A stretch of DNA of 64,000 nucleotides, from NCBI GenBank assembly GCA_031835245.1, contig JAVKOQ010000014.1, forward strand, positions 271,001-335,000. Reading direction: 5' to 3'. This stretch comes from Balamuthia mandrillaris (Eukaryota > Discosea > Longamoebia > Balamuthiidae). The position numbers were made by a program, and so were the translations under genes. The notes beneath the pieces were generated by a model, which had not been told where the DNA came from, made no database searches, and was given only the letters and a program-made list of their open reading frames with translations. This document shows, piece after piece, positions 10,489-21,982 of the stretch; position 1 is the stretch's first letter; each line of letters opens with the position of its first letter.

Positions 10489-11557
10489 CTAGCTTTGTTC
10501 TGCTGTTGCTGCGAGTTGAGAGCGGTTCTTTCGATGGGGAGTGAGGTATCCTTTGAGCCGTGCCTGTTGATGCGCTGCAGAACTGCCTTCCAACTTTCCT
10601 CCCATCCCTTTTTGTTGTTGTTGTTGTTGTTTAGCGTTATAAGAGGGGTTCATGTCGCGGTGAGAAGATGAAGACGAACCTTCCCACATGCGAAGCTGCT
10701 CTTCAAACTTGGAGCTGATGCAGGGTCGTTTCTGTCGGACCAAGTTCTTTGCTGCGTTGAAGGACATGCACGAGGAGGAGGTCATGAGGTAGGCTATCAC
10801 GAAGGAGGCGCTGCGAGAGATGCCGCTGGCGCAGTGCACCAACACCCCTCCGCCCTGCTGCCGAGCCTCCTCGATGAAGCCTGTGGCTTCCGGGAGCAAA
10901 GGCAAGATGGGCCATGCCGATATGTCGGCTATGTAGAACGTCTTGTAGCGAAGATCCTGTTGTATCATTATTCGTAGTGGAGCCATCAGCAAGGTGAAGC
11001 TGAGAAGAAGAAGAAGAAGAAGAAGAAGAAGAACGAGAAGAAGAAGAAGAAGAAGAAGAAGAAGAAGAAGAAGAAGAAGAAGAAGAACAAGAAGAAGAAC
11101 AAGAAGAACAAGAAGAAGAAGAATAAGAACAAGAAGAAGAAGAAGTATAAGAAGAAGGAGGAAGGAGAAGAGGAGGAAGAGGAAGAAGAACGGACTTGCC
11201 TGAGGGTATCGCTCCGGTTGGAAGCCAGCTATCATGGCGGGGACAAGCACGTGTGTAATGCCGCAGCGTTGCAGCTCTTCCAATGGAACTGCATGCCAGT
11301 TTCGGTCATTTGGTTTTGTACGTTAACAAACAGGAAGAAAGAAGAAGAAAAAGAAGAAGAAGAAGAAGAAGAAGAAGAAGAAGAAGAAGAAGAACGAGAA
11401 CAACAACAAGCAAAAGACAAAGACGGACGAAACCGGAGCGAACAACGTTACCCATGGCAGCCTCCATGCTGCCAAGCCATAGCCCTTCTATGATCTCGTT
11501 GGCGTGGTCCGTTAGGCGGCCGGTCTTCCCTGGTGGGATGTCCACTTCCGGTTCCAT
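10489..11557 (-). CDS. dual-specificity protein phosphatase
   Basis: Cys-based phosphatase of the DSP family. Three exons give IIEGLWLGSMEAAMG, LEELQRCGITHVLVPA, YKTFYIADISAWPILPLLPEA and the active-site loop VHCASGISRSASFV (HCxxGxSRS), then YLMTSSSCMSFNAAKNLVRQ. The C-terminal tail of about 80 residues is Ser/Gln-rich. The ATG at 11557 has a good context (AATATGGAAC); an in-frame ATG at 11689 would add 44 residues. Both introns contain long AAG/CTT repeats. The second intron only works with a GC donor (CAG|GCAAGT). The substrate is unknown. Confidence 0.85.
10999..11195 (-). repeat. (CTT)n tract in a phosphatase intron
   Basis: Nearly perfect AAG on the plus strand, that is CTT on the coding strand of the phosphatase gene, with a few AAC interruptions. 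It occupies most of the second intron. A shorter copy (11335-11396) sits in the first intron of the same gene. Confidence 0.9.
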
Positions 11558-12110
11558 ATTTTTTTTTGGTTTGTTCACCTTTGTCGCGTTCTGGTTGTCG
11601 CGGCTTGGACGAGAGGGCCATTCAGTTTGTGGTGGCGCTGGATACAGGGAGCGATGAGCACGTTTTCCCTGAGCAGTATGTACATACATTCCGAGAAAAA
11701 AAAAGTGTTTGTTGTCGAGCAGGCGGAGGGGGTTGAGGGAGCCCCACCGTTACAACCAACAACACATACCCATGGCGTGATAGGAGCAAAGCCCGCGTCC
11801 GGACGGCTAATACTCTCAACGAATAGCTAAAGTGCGAACTGCTTGTCTTGGTCCCATGGTCGGGGTTGGCGGACCGGGCCAGCGGGGTCCCGAAGGAAGG
11901 GGTCCTCCTCCTGCGGGAAGGCAAGGGGGGAGCTTCGCGAGGAGCATCATCGCCTCACGCCGACATGGAAATGGTTATCCCTCCTGAGGGGTGCCCAAAC
12001 TTGTGCTTGGCGGAGTACCCCCAAGGGGAAGAGACACTAGCAGGCAGGCAGGCAGAGGCACACCATGGTAAGGGCCTTCCCGGTTCTTTCCCTCCCTCTC
12101 CCTCTCTTCT

Positions 12111-12144
<34 letters not shown>

Positions 12145-12157
12145 TTCCTCTGCCTCT

Positions 12158-12194
<37 letters not shown>

Positions 12195-12266
12195 GCATTA
12201 ACAATATGCAAAAAGGGAAAGCGGAAGAGCGTCCGAACCAAAGCGACAGCGACACGACAGCCGACC
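11558..12266. other. divergent intergenic region with a GC-rich block
   Basis: It lies between the phosphatase and SLX9 starts. Positions 11740-12065 are GC-rich and open as a 60-70 residue reading that ends at ATG|GTAAGG (12066), a good donor. A (CT)n tract (about 12116-12190) follows and then a possible acceptor near 12209. This looks like a transcribed 5' UTR exon and intron of the SLX9 gene, but I cannot prove it, and I recognise no known structured RNA. Confidence 0.4.
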
Positions 12267-13015
12267 ATGGCCCCTTCGCTGCACCACCCCCCTCCCGATG
12301 TGATGGAGGAGGTGCACGCGGAAGAGCTCACTAAAAGAGAACAAACACGCAAGGCAGGGCTGGGACTCACAAAGCCTCAAGGCAACATAGGCAAAGCCTC
12401 CAAAAAGAAAGACAAACGGAAACAAAAACGGACCAACTTACTTCAAAGTAACTTCTTGTTCTTCTTCCTTCTTCTCTCCTTCTTTTTTCTTTCTCTATGC
12501 AAACAAAAGAGAGAAACTTACCGTGTTGTTGCTGTGTCATCAAGAACTTCAAGCCACGGAACTGATAAAAGAGAAGGAGAAGAAGGCAGCGCAGGAGCAA
12601 GGAGCTCCGCTCTCCTCTGTCTCTGACCTGCTGAGTGCCCTCATGCAGCGCGAGACAAGCAACAGCAGCGAGCGGCACAAGGCAGACACCACCGCACGCC
12701 TCACCACCCACAAAAAAACCAAGATCATGTACCTCTCTTTCGTCCATCCTCTTTCGTTCTTTCTTCTTTCTTCTTTCGTTCTTTCTTCTTTCTTCTTTCT
12801 TCTTTCTTCTTTCTTCTTTCTTCTTTCTTTGCTTACAAACAAATAAAAACAGGACGTCAGAAGTGGAACAGTTCAAGAATGTGTTAGCACATCCAGCCTT
12901 TCAGCGAGATCCGATGGCTGCCATCAAAGAGCACCTCTCCAACAAAGTAGCCTTCATGAACACCAGCAGTAGACAACAAAACCGCAGTAACAAAGGCAAA
13001 GGAAAGAAGAAGTAA
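12267..13015 (+). CDS. SLX9: SLX9-like ribosome biogenesis protein
   Basis: Exons 12267-12447, 12545-12728 and 12853-13015 total 528 nt and join in phase to 175 residues. The product is Lys/Glu-rich with a basic KKKDKRKQKR stretch after residue 45. It ends with the block FKNVLAHPAFQRDPMAAIKE, which matches the C-terminal signature of SLX9-type proteins (VLxHPAFQxDPxAAIxxHL in plants), and a basic tail. Yeast Slx9 helps export 40S precursors from the nucleus; the same role is inferred. The second intron holds a TTCTTTC repeat. It converges on the AP-5 zeta gene with 70 bp between stops. Confidence 0.75.
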
Positions 13016-13085
13016 AAGCGATAAATAAACGAAAGAAAGAAAAGACAAAGAGGTTATCGAGTTCGCTTTCAAGCTTTCTTTTATC

Positions 13086-14362
13086 CTAAGAAGAAAGCTC
13101 AAAGGGATGAATGGGAAACGGGCTGACCATAAGTCCGCCATCGGGGAGATAGTTGGCAGGTTGCATCGTCGTCGGGAATAGAAGGAACGGCAAGGAGGAG
13201 GTCTTATCAGCATGTGGGCTTGTGTACAGCTGTTCCTCCTCTTTCGCCCCACGTTGAGGAGAATCCAAAATGGCTGATGCGATGCTTTTTTTTCTGTTGT
13301 TAGCACATGAAAAGAAAAAGAAAGGAAAGAAGGGAAAAGCTCAGTTTGAACTAACCTAGGAAACTTGAGGATGTGCAAACATTCCTCTGCCCGTTGAACA
13401 ACGCTCGGATGGAAGACCTCCTTCTTCTGCAAGACCTTTGCCAAACAAAGAACGACCCTGGCGGCAAGATCCTGCCACCGAGCTGCCAACTTTGAGAGCG
13501 AAGACAGCACCACCAACATCAGTCTTGTTGTGTACAATGCTGCTCCCGCTTTCTTTCCAGGGAAAGAGGAGGAGGCAGGTTGTTGTTGCAGTGCCATTCG
13601 CTCGTAGGCAAAGGTCTCTAAGGCGGTGTGATAGTCATAGATGATGTTCTGGGTACAAAAGGAGGTAAGAGCGGGGCTGGCATACTCCCCAACCGCCCAA
13701 CAGAGCTGCAAGACCAACTCCTGGCGAGCTGGATGCTGTGATGGTGGATCTGTGATGATGCCCACAATGAGGTCCTGATGGATGGCGACGAGGAATGGGC
13801 TAGCACGAAACATTTCCATTGCACGACGAACGAGTTCTTTGCGCACAGTTCCTTGAAACTCTTCAAGAGGGAAGAGTTGCTCTATGCGCTCAAACATGTC
13901 TGGAAGAAGAGAAGCAAAGACAGAAGAGGTTTTGGAGGTGGCAGCGACTGCATTGTTGTTATTGTTGGAGGAAGAAGAGGGAAAGGATGAGGGTTCGGGT
14001 TCGGGAGAAGCATAGCTTAGCAGGACATCAAAGAAGATGGAGAGTAGGACTGGTACAGCTTGTGCTACAGCCACTACTCGAGGCGTTGATGTAGTATTCT
14101 GTAAGAAAGGAAAAGGCCAATAAGTTTAAAAAGAAGACGAAAAACGATCAAGATGAAGAGGACGAACCCGACAAAACTCTTGTAGCAACCCGAATGTAGT
14201 CGAAGACTTCCAAAAATTGATGCTAACTCCACTCTCATTACGAAGAATATAGTTGTACAATACTCTGTACTCATTAGTAGCTTCATCATATTCGCTCCCT
14301 TCCATTGACGTCACTTTTTGATTGTTCGTTGGGTTTGATAAGCCATAAAAGAAAACAAATAC

Positions 14363-14401
<39 letters not shown>

Positions 14402-15534
14402 ACAGCATTGAATGCGTTCAAGCGCAGCTGCCAATAAAGGAAGATCCAACAGAGAATGGAATATCTCAAGATATGTAGAAGGGCCGATCATCGCGGGTAG
14501 CAACTCTGCAAACTCGCTTTGAATGAACGTCGAAGTAATTACTTCAAGGAAAGCACAAAGCGAGAGAAGGAGGAGAGAGAATGTGTACCTAAATACAGAA
14601 AAAGGGGACCAAGCAAAAAGTTTGAAGATAGGGGGGAAATAGACCGTGAATATGTTGGTGCACTGCAGCAATTGTATCTTATTTTCGAGGAAGAAGTTCA
14701 TAGTCTCAAATGATACAAAAGAATTGTTATCTAATCAATGATGTCGTGGTTAGCGCCATAAAGAAAATCGCACGAGAAACGCATAAGGAGAAAAAGAACA
14801 AAAAGGAAAGCAGCAAGCATACAATGGGTACTGAGATACTGCTCGAAGAAACAACGGAAGATGGGTTCGGGATCATAAACCGCCGACTCGCTGTGATTCG
14901 TCAAGAACTGGAGCACTGCCACAAAAACGTGACCGTTGGTGCGTCCGCTCTCCCTGTCAAAGATTTTCTTCACTAATGGTAACAATTGTGGCACCTGCGA
15001 AGGGTTCAGCTTGCAAATAACGTCCAGAATGCGAATGGCCTCTGCCAGAGCGATCTGCGGCAGCTCTTCTTTGTGTTGCTGTTGGCTGCTCTTTGCCAAG
15101 CTAACTCGTGCAGCAACCTCCGAAGCAACTCCACCAGCACTACCAACAGTGCCGATGCCTCCAAGACCGACGCCGCCGCTGCCACCAGCACCGCTGCCAG
15201 AAGTTCCTTTGGACATGGGTTTGAGCTTGGATTGCTCGATGATGCGAAGGCAGTACTTAATGATGCCTTCCTCGAAACTAGGTTCTAACCGACGTTTTGA
15301 TTGTTGCTGTTGTAGCGAGGAATGGTACTGTTGGCAGAGCCAACTGTGAAGAGAGGAAAAGGAGAGAACATTGAAGGATTGTTCCTCTGAGTATTGGCCA
15401 GTGTTGTTGAGGACCGTGAAGAAGGATTGAGCTGGTGAGCCATCGATCTCAGTCACGACCGCGGCATGGGATGAGCCTAACCCAAAGACTTTTGATGGGA
15501 ATCGTTCAGTAAGAGGACGAAAAGTGGAGATGGG

Positions 15535-15585
<51 letters not shown>

Positions 15586-15999
15586 AGTACACCGCACTCC
15601 GGAAGTATGTTCAGAAGCGTCTTTGGCATGAAGCAACCAGTCCATCATCTGTTTTTCCACCGGTTGCATGTAGTTTCGCTGCAACTCCACTCTTCTACCT
15701 GCTCAAACAACTAAACGAATGAGCAACCAGAAGGACAGAGAGAGAGAGAGAGAGAGGCGTAGAAAAATATACCAAGGAGAGATAGAGAGGTAAAGGCGGT
15801 GCTGCGCATAGTAGAGTCCTGTCCGACAACCCAACGGACAACAGAAGGTAGCATGCGAGCGACCGTTGAATCCTCCGCTAGTGCCACTATCAGAGGAAGT
15901 AGAGAGAGGTGGCTTCCTGCTCCTTTCTTAGAGGTGGCGGCAGTGCTATTCTGAGTCCTTTTGGTGATGTCAGGATCTGACGAGAAGAACGAAAAAAAT

Positions 16000-16043
<44 letters not shown>

Positions 16044-16255
16044 CCTCGAAAGAAGTAGCTCGGGGTCTGTGTTTGAGAGTTGTTTGGAAAAAGAAAGACA
16101 CAACACGCGCAACTTGGCGCTGGCATTCTCGTCAAGAAGCAGGTTCACGCTTTTTTTGTTCGACTTTGAGCACATACAAAGAGAAAAGAATGACAACGAG
16201 AGGAGAAGAGAGCGACGAAGGAAGGGAGGGAGAGAAAGCATAGAATGAGAGTAAC

Positions 16256-16301
<46 letters not shown>

Positions 16302-16627
16302 CATTACATTTCCGTCGCAAGGGACATCGGCATTGGCAGAAGACCCGGCGCGCTGAGTTGCAGGACGTATAAACCTCGCAACGCCTCCAATGTTTCCTTC
16401 GCGCTCTTTCCTTTCTTTCCCATGACCTGGACAGCCACAAGACATACAACAAAAGCCATAGTTACTCATCAAACAGAATGGGACACATGCAAACACGTTT
16501 TTTTTTTTTGTACCAAAGATATCTGCTGCATACGCCTTTCCACATGCTCTTGCGTGAGTTCCTCTTGCGGCACAACCACCTCGGCAAGTGCGGCTCCCAC
16601 GCGTTGCGGGCTCGCCATGCGTTCCAT
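13086..16627 (-). CDS. AP5Z1: AP-5 complex subunit zeta
   Basis: Homologue of AP5Z1 (SPG48), a helical-repeat subunit of the fifth adaptor complex on late endosomes/lysosomes, normally acting with SPG11/SPG15. Blocks match in order: MMDWLLHAKDA, DGSPAQSFFTVLNNTGQ, YCLRIIEQS, LAEAIRILDVICKLNPSQ, FLTNHSESAVYD, FKLFAWSPFSVF, SEFAELLPAMIG, EIFHSLLDLPLLAAALE, AQAVPVLLSIFFDVL, LCWAVGEYAS and LSSLSKLAARWQDLAARV. About ten exons are needed. The last exon (from about 13268) ends at 13086. The start is the ATG at 16627, with another nine bases downstream at 16618. At least five introns carry (CT)n on the coding strand. Confidence 0.88.
15537..15581 (-). repeat. (CT)n tract in an AP5Z1 intron
   Basis: GA on the plus strand, CT on the coding strand. 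It is one of five similar tracts in this gene (also 14365-14398, 15738-15754, 16001-16041 and 16259-16299), each inside an intron. Confidence 0.9.
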
Positions 16628-17022
16628 CACGATCACCAAAGAACTTTGGTGCAGAGGCGCTACTTTTTTTTTTGTTTGCTTATCCTTCTAGTGTCGTCAT
16701 GAAAAATGCAGTTTCTGTTTGATGACTCCTCAAGAAAAAGTCCACAAAAAGTTTTTTTTTTGTTTTGAGGAAAAACGAAGAAGAAAGAAAGGGCGGAGGA
16801 GGAGAAGGAGGAGCCAAGAAGAACCACACACAAAGAACCCGAAGAAATGAGGTTCGTACAAACCGACGATGGATGTTTTTTGTGTTCGTTTGGTCCACAC
16901 TTGTTAAACAACTCCATTTGTTGTTTTGAAGTATGATGTTGTGTCCGTTAACTTTGGCTGAGGAGAAATCGCATATTCACTAATAGCTGATTTCTTTTCG
17001 TTTGCTTTCATCGTGCTAATAG
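16628..17022. promoter_or_regulatory. divergent promoter region AP5Z1 / SmD2
   Basis: It should contain both promoters and the unresolved first exon of SmD2. Candidate ATGs lie at 16724 (reading MTPQEK, reminiscent of the SmD2 N-terminus) and 16933, but neither splices cleanly. Poly-A/T runs are near 16665-16675 and 16750-16762. Confidence 0.35.
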
Positions 17023-17634
17023 CTACAGAAGTCGCGACAGAGACAGAGAGAGAGACAAGAGAGACGAACGCGATGCTCCCCCTCCTGAAGAGGTATCGGC
17101 TCTACCATGTTTTTTGCTCCTAGCTCTGCTACTCCTTTCCCTCTCTCTATCTCCTTTCGCTGCTCCTCTCTCGTTCTCTCTTCCTCTTTTGCGCCAACTG
17201 GACGCAAGGAGAGTCGCCAGCCTTTTGCAAGCACAACCTATCTTCTTACACTCTCTTTCTTCCTCTTCCTGCTGCAGGAAAAATCAGAGGAAGAGCTCCT
17301 CAACGCCGGACCACTCTCAATCCTGGCAGACAGCGTCCGCACCAACTCCTACATCCTCGTCAACGTGCGCAACAACAAAAAACTTTTGGGCAGAGTGAAG
17401 GCCTTTGACCGCCACTGCAACTTGGTGCTGGAGAATGTAAAGGAAATGTGGACTGAAGTGCCAAAGACGGGCAAAGGCAAGAAGAAAGCCAAGCCTGTCA
17501 ACAGAGAACGCTTCATCAGCAAAATGTTTTTGCGGGGAGACAGCGTCATTCTTATCCTCAAAAACCCACTCCAGAGCAAAGGCAATGCTCCTTCCGCTGG
17601 TGCCTCTTCATCGGCTGAAGCAATGGTCCAGTAA
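17023..17634 (+). CDS. SNRPD2: small nuclear ribonucleoprotein SmD2
   Basis: Core Sm-ring protein of spliceosomal snRNPs. The main exon (17278-17634) holds both Sm motifs: [20 protein letters not shown] (Sm1) and [17 protein letters not shown] (Sm2), with the SmD2-specific [15 protein letters not shown] insert between. The preceding exon ends at 17092 (DAPPPEE) and joins in phase to [20 protein letters not shown]. It contains an Arg/Asp/Glu repeat absent from most SmD2 proteins, so the coding status of 17023-17060 is uncertain. The initiating ATG is in an upstream exon I could not place. Confidence 0.88.
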
Positions 17635-17841
17635 CCGCCCTGCTGTTCTTCATCCTTCTCTATCTACTCTCTTCACTCTCGTTTCTCTTGTCTAAACGTA
17701 TAAAAAAGAAGCAAAAAAAAATGTTGCTCGCTGAACACAAACAGCTTGTTTTGGTTATCGAGAAAACAACTGAAGGTGTGAAGAAGAAACGCCAGAACGG
17801 GTGCCTCGTTTTGGGTGGTTTCCGAGGATGACAGAAACCGC

Positions 17842-18663
17842 TTAGCGGTACCTTCTGAGAGAGAGGGTGTTGTGTCGTTTCCATACGGCCCTCCTGGAAG
17901 GTCTGGCCTTGTTGTGACGGCTTCCCTTGCCCCAGAGACCCCTGGAAGAGCGACCAGCAGCGGTCAAACCTCTCATTTCTCTGTGCTTCATCACGGGCTT
18001 GCACAGCCAGTTGATCCTTGGATCGTTGCGGATAGCGTTGTGGTTAGGATCGACAAGGACGACCTCAAAGAACTTGTAGACGGCATCCTAGAGAGGGAAG
18101 GGAACACAGAGGGTCAGAGAAAGGAGGGTAACAATGAAGGGGAGTGAACATACCTGAGCAACCCAGTAAGAGTTAAGAACCCTCAAGTTTCCGCAGCGGC
18201 GGCCAACTCTCTCCTCAGCCACGCTCCTCAAGTTTCTGTTGAACTTCAATCCGATGATACCCTGGGTGGCGGGCTTACCGTAGACGATACCCTTGTGCAC
18301 CTTCCTCTTACGGCCACCACGGCGAACTCTGACCCTGTAGACTACGAAACCTTGCTTGGCCTTGTAGCCGAGCTTGCGGGCCTTGTCAGGGCGAGAGGGA
18401 CGAGTGACGCGCACAACACCGGGGTATTGTCTGTCGAAAGGGGAGTACTCCCAGTTTAATACAGCAAATCAAATGATGCAACTGAGAGTTCAGAAAGTTT
18501 TACCTGTACTCCCAGGTCCTCATGCGGAGAAGGAAACGCATCACGTCGGACTGTTTCTTCTTCCATAACTCTTCCATATACTTGTAGGCACCTGTCAAAG
18601 AACAACGCACATCAGTACTGCACCACACACAGCCTACCACGGGAGGCTAACAAACATACCCAT
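17842..18663 (-). CDS. RPL15: 60S ribosomal protein eL15
   Basis: Exons 18663-18660, 18591-18504, 18430-18154 and 18087-17842 total 615 nt, giving 204 residues, the same length as the human protein. The first exon contributes only ATGG. The join gives [19 protein letters not shown], then [35 protein letters not shown] and [12 protein letters not shown]. The end, [13 protein letters not shown], is the family C-terminus. All junctions keep phase. Confidence 0.95.
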
Positions 18664-19035
18664 GTTGGAAGATCAAAGCGAGCACAAGGGCTTCCGGCTG
18701 GCTAAAACGATAGAGGAGGGAAAAGAGAGAAGAAAAAAGTAAAGCGAGAGCAGGGGAGGATGGTGGATACGAGAAATCAACAGCGTCGACAAAAATAAAT
18801 TACGAACTCCTATTGGCTTCCGGAGTTTTTGTGTGCTGCAGCGTCTCTGCAGCTTTCGTTGTCACACGATGTTGTGCTCCAAACAAAAAAAAAAAAGACA
18901 GAACGAAGGACCTACCCTTGTTGTGGCAACATAATGTGTACCGTACGTGTTTGCTTTTTTTTTTTTTTTTTTTTTTTTTGGAGGTGCCCTGCCTACACCC
19001 TTTTGCGCTGACTAGTTTGAAACAATGCACACCAG
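18664..19035. promoter_or_regulatory. divergent region eL15 / DPM2
   Basis: It holds the eL15 promoter and presumably the DPM2 promoter and first coding exon, which I could not identify. Long T and A homopolymers are present at 18888-18897 and 18955-18979. Confidence 0.35.
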
Positions 19036-19444
19036 GGAGCGAAGAGAACGAGACAAAATGGGTTGATACTCTTGTTCTTCACTGCACTTTTTCATGGCTA
19101 CATCACCTTTTGGCTTATCATCACAGTAACGTTCACTCTCTCACTCTCTCTATCTTCTGCTTAGCTTCTACAAACGTATTTACACGCCCGTTGTTTGAAA
19201 GCCCTTCATAGACAAGGATATATTCATTCAGGACTATTTCCTTCCAAGAGAGCTTGCTTTGACGGTCTTGGTCACCATCGGCATCTTTGTGATGGCGTGG
19301 CTGCTCGTTTCTCTGTCCCTTCTTATCCTCAACTCTCAACCTCGCACCCTTCCTCGTTCTTTCAATGCTGTTCAATCCTCTTCTTCTTCTTCTTCTTCTT
19401 CTTCTTCTTCCCGCTCACCAACTTCGTACCAAATAGCTTCATGA
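19036..19444 (+). CDS. DPM2: dolichol-phosphate mannose synthase regulatory subunit
   Basis: Small ER membrane protein that stabilises the DPM1/DPM3 mannosyltransferase. Two transmembrane helices are visible: NGLILLFFTALFHGYITFWL and ALTVLVTIGIFVMAWLLVSL. Between them the intron (GTAACG at about 19128, AG near 19200) joins IIT to PFIDKDIFIQDYFLPREL, the hallmark DPM2 loop. The C-terminus is extended by about 40 Ser-rich residues encoded by a TTC-type repeat. The start exon is missing: an in-frame stop lies upstream of 19036, so the first residues must come from an earlier exon. Confidence 0.75.
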
Positions 19445-19474
19445 ACTTTTAAATTACGATAAACATGTACAGTT

Positions 19475-19479
<5 letters not shown>

Positions 19480-19526
<47 letters not shown>
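19480..19526 (+). repeat. (CT)n tract between convergent genes
   Basis: Dinucleotide repeat in the short gap between the DPM2 stop (19444) and the end of the PH-HMA gene (19545). Confidence 0.9.
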
Positions 19527-19529
<3 letters not shown>

Positions 19530-19544
19530 CAAAAGAAAGAGCTT

Positions 19545-20509
<965 letters not shown>

Positions 20510-20692
20510 TTTTCTTTTCTTTTCTTTTCTTTTCTTTTCGTTTTGTTACCCCTATCTACGAGGTTGCATCACATAATATGAAAATACTTACATATTAGGT
20601 AAATTTCCAGTTTTACCTATGAGGTTGAATAACCAACCGCTTAATAGAAAAATAATTTTATAAACAAAAAAAAAACAAAAACACAAAAAAAG
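20510..20692. promoter_or_regulatory. divergent AT-rich promoter PH-HMA / ISCA2
   Basis: 183 bp between two starts. It contains five TTTCT units at 20513-20539 and an AT-rich stretch. Confidence 0.45.
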
Positions 20693-21396
20693 ATGAGGAG
20701 GAGGAGCACTGGTGGGTGCGCGTTGCGTGGGTGGCTGGGGATGGGCACGTCGCGGTTTCCCTTGAGGGCCTCAATGACCCCGTCACTTGCAGGGCTCACC
20801 CCCTCTCACAGGATACCCCCGGCAGCAGGGCCACGCTGGCTCGGAGCAGCCCCAACTTTGTACACAACGGCCAGCGCAGCTCCTGCCGAGGATGCTGCTT
20901 CACGGCTGGACCTCACCCTCACTCCACGAGCGAAGACGGTACGTTTTTTTTTTTTGTTTGCGTTATGCCATCGCAGAACACTGCTCACATGCATGCATAC
21001 TCTGCAGCGGTTAGAGGAGATCAAAGAGAAACTGCAAAAGCCCTTCATGTTGCGGGTGGCCATCTCTGGCGGGGCTGGTTGTCACGGCTTTTCCTATCAG
21101 TACTCTATTGACACAGAGCCCCCTGCCACGGAGGATATGTACGCATACGCCACTCTTTTTTGCCTTTGTGGTAGAGTGGGCCATTGTATTCACTTTGTGG
21201 TTCTGTTTCTGTTTTTCAAAGAGTGCTTCAAGTGAACGGCTCTCACGTGGTGGTTGACAATGAATCGGCCGAGCACGTGAGAGGTGCCACCTTGGACTTT
21301 GTGGATGAACCCATTGGCAGAGCTTTTGCTATCACCTACAATCCAAACGCTCAATCCAGCTGCAGCTGTGGAAGCTCTTTTCTTCCAAAAATGTAA
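20693..21396 (+). CDS. ISCA2: ISCA2-like mitochondrial A-type Fe-S carrier
   Basis: Exons 20693-20938, 21008-21138 and 21222-21396 total 552 nt, giving 183 residues. The N-terminus is Arg/Ala/Ser/Pro-rich, typical of a mitochondrial presequence. The core shows LTPRAKT, LRVAISGGAGCHGFSYQYSI (first Cys), VVVDNESAEHVRGATLDFVD and NPNAQSSCSCGSSF (CxC pair). The three cysteines bind the iron-sulfur cluster handed to 4Fe-4S enzymes such as aconitase and lipoyl synthase. The frame stops four residues after CGSSF. An alternative donor just before that stop (about 21393) could splice to an extra exon at 21453-21540 (ITNPVVGSCGATAIV reading), so the C-terminus is not certain. Confidence 0.85.
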
Positions 21397-21412
21397 AAAA
21401 ACAACAACAATG

Positions 21413-21450
<38 letters not shown>

Positions 21451-21539
21451 AGAACGAACCCTGTGGTGGGCAGCTGTGGAGCAACGGCCATTGTAGCTGC
21501 CATTGCTGTGGAAGCGTCGGCAACGAGCGATTTATTTTA

Positions 21540-21614
<75 letters not shown>

Positions 21615-21982
21615 GGGCACGAACTAAAGGACCTCCCGTAGACTCGGAGGGTCGGTCACCGGTTGAGAGGGGGGGCAAAGGGACCTTGGATGAGCTCTTT
21701 TCGAACTCGTCGGCCCTCAGAGAGGGAACGCCGTGCGTGTGCGCGTGCGTGTGCGTGCGTGCCCGAGTCTAAAGGACGTTCCTATCAGCAAAAAAAAAAA
21801 CCTTTTTCTTCGGCGTTAACAAAACGTGAAGAGGTGCTAACAACAATCCTTCCTTTCTTTCTTTCCTGTTCTTCTTTCTTTCTTGGGTCTTCTTTCTTTC
21901 TTTCTTGCTTGCTTGGGGACCCAGCCAGGGTAGGGTGAACCCAAAGGGTAATAAGAAACCAAAGGTTTGGCCGGAGACGAGT
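21397..21982. other. intergenic, ISCA2 3' flank / RMDN 5' flank
   Basis: It contains (CT)n at 21419-21448 and 21543-21613, a GC-rich block at 21630-21770 with a GTGCGTGTGCG run, and TTTC-rich sequence at 21845-21912. A possible extra ISCA2 exon lies at 21453-21540; otherwise nothing is recognised. Confidence 0.4.
21543..21613 (+). repeat. (CT)n microsatellite
   Basis: About 35 uninterrupted CT units, the longest dinucleotide run in the window. Confidence 0.95.
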
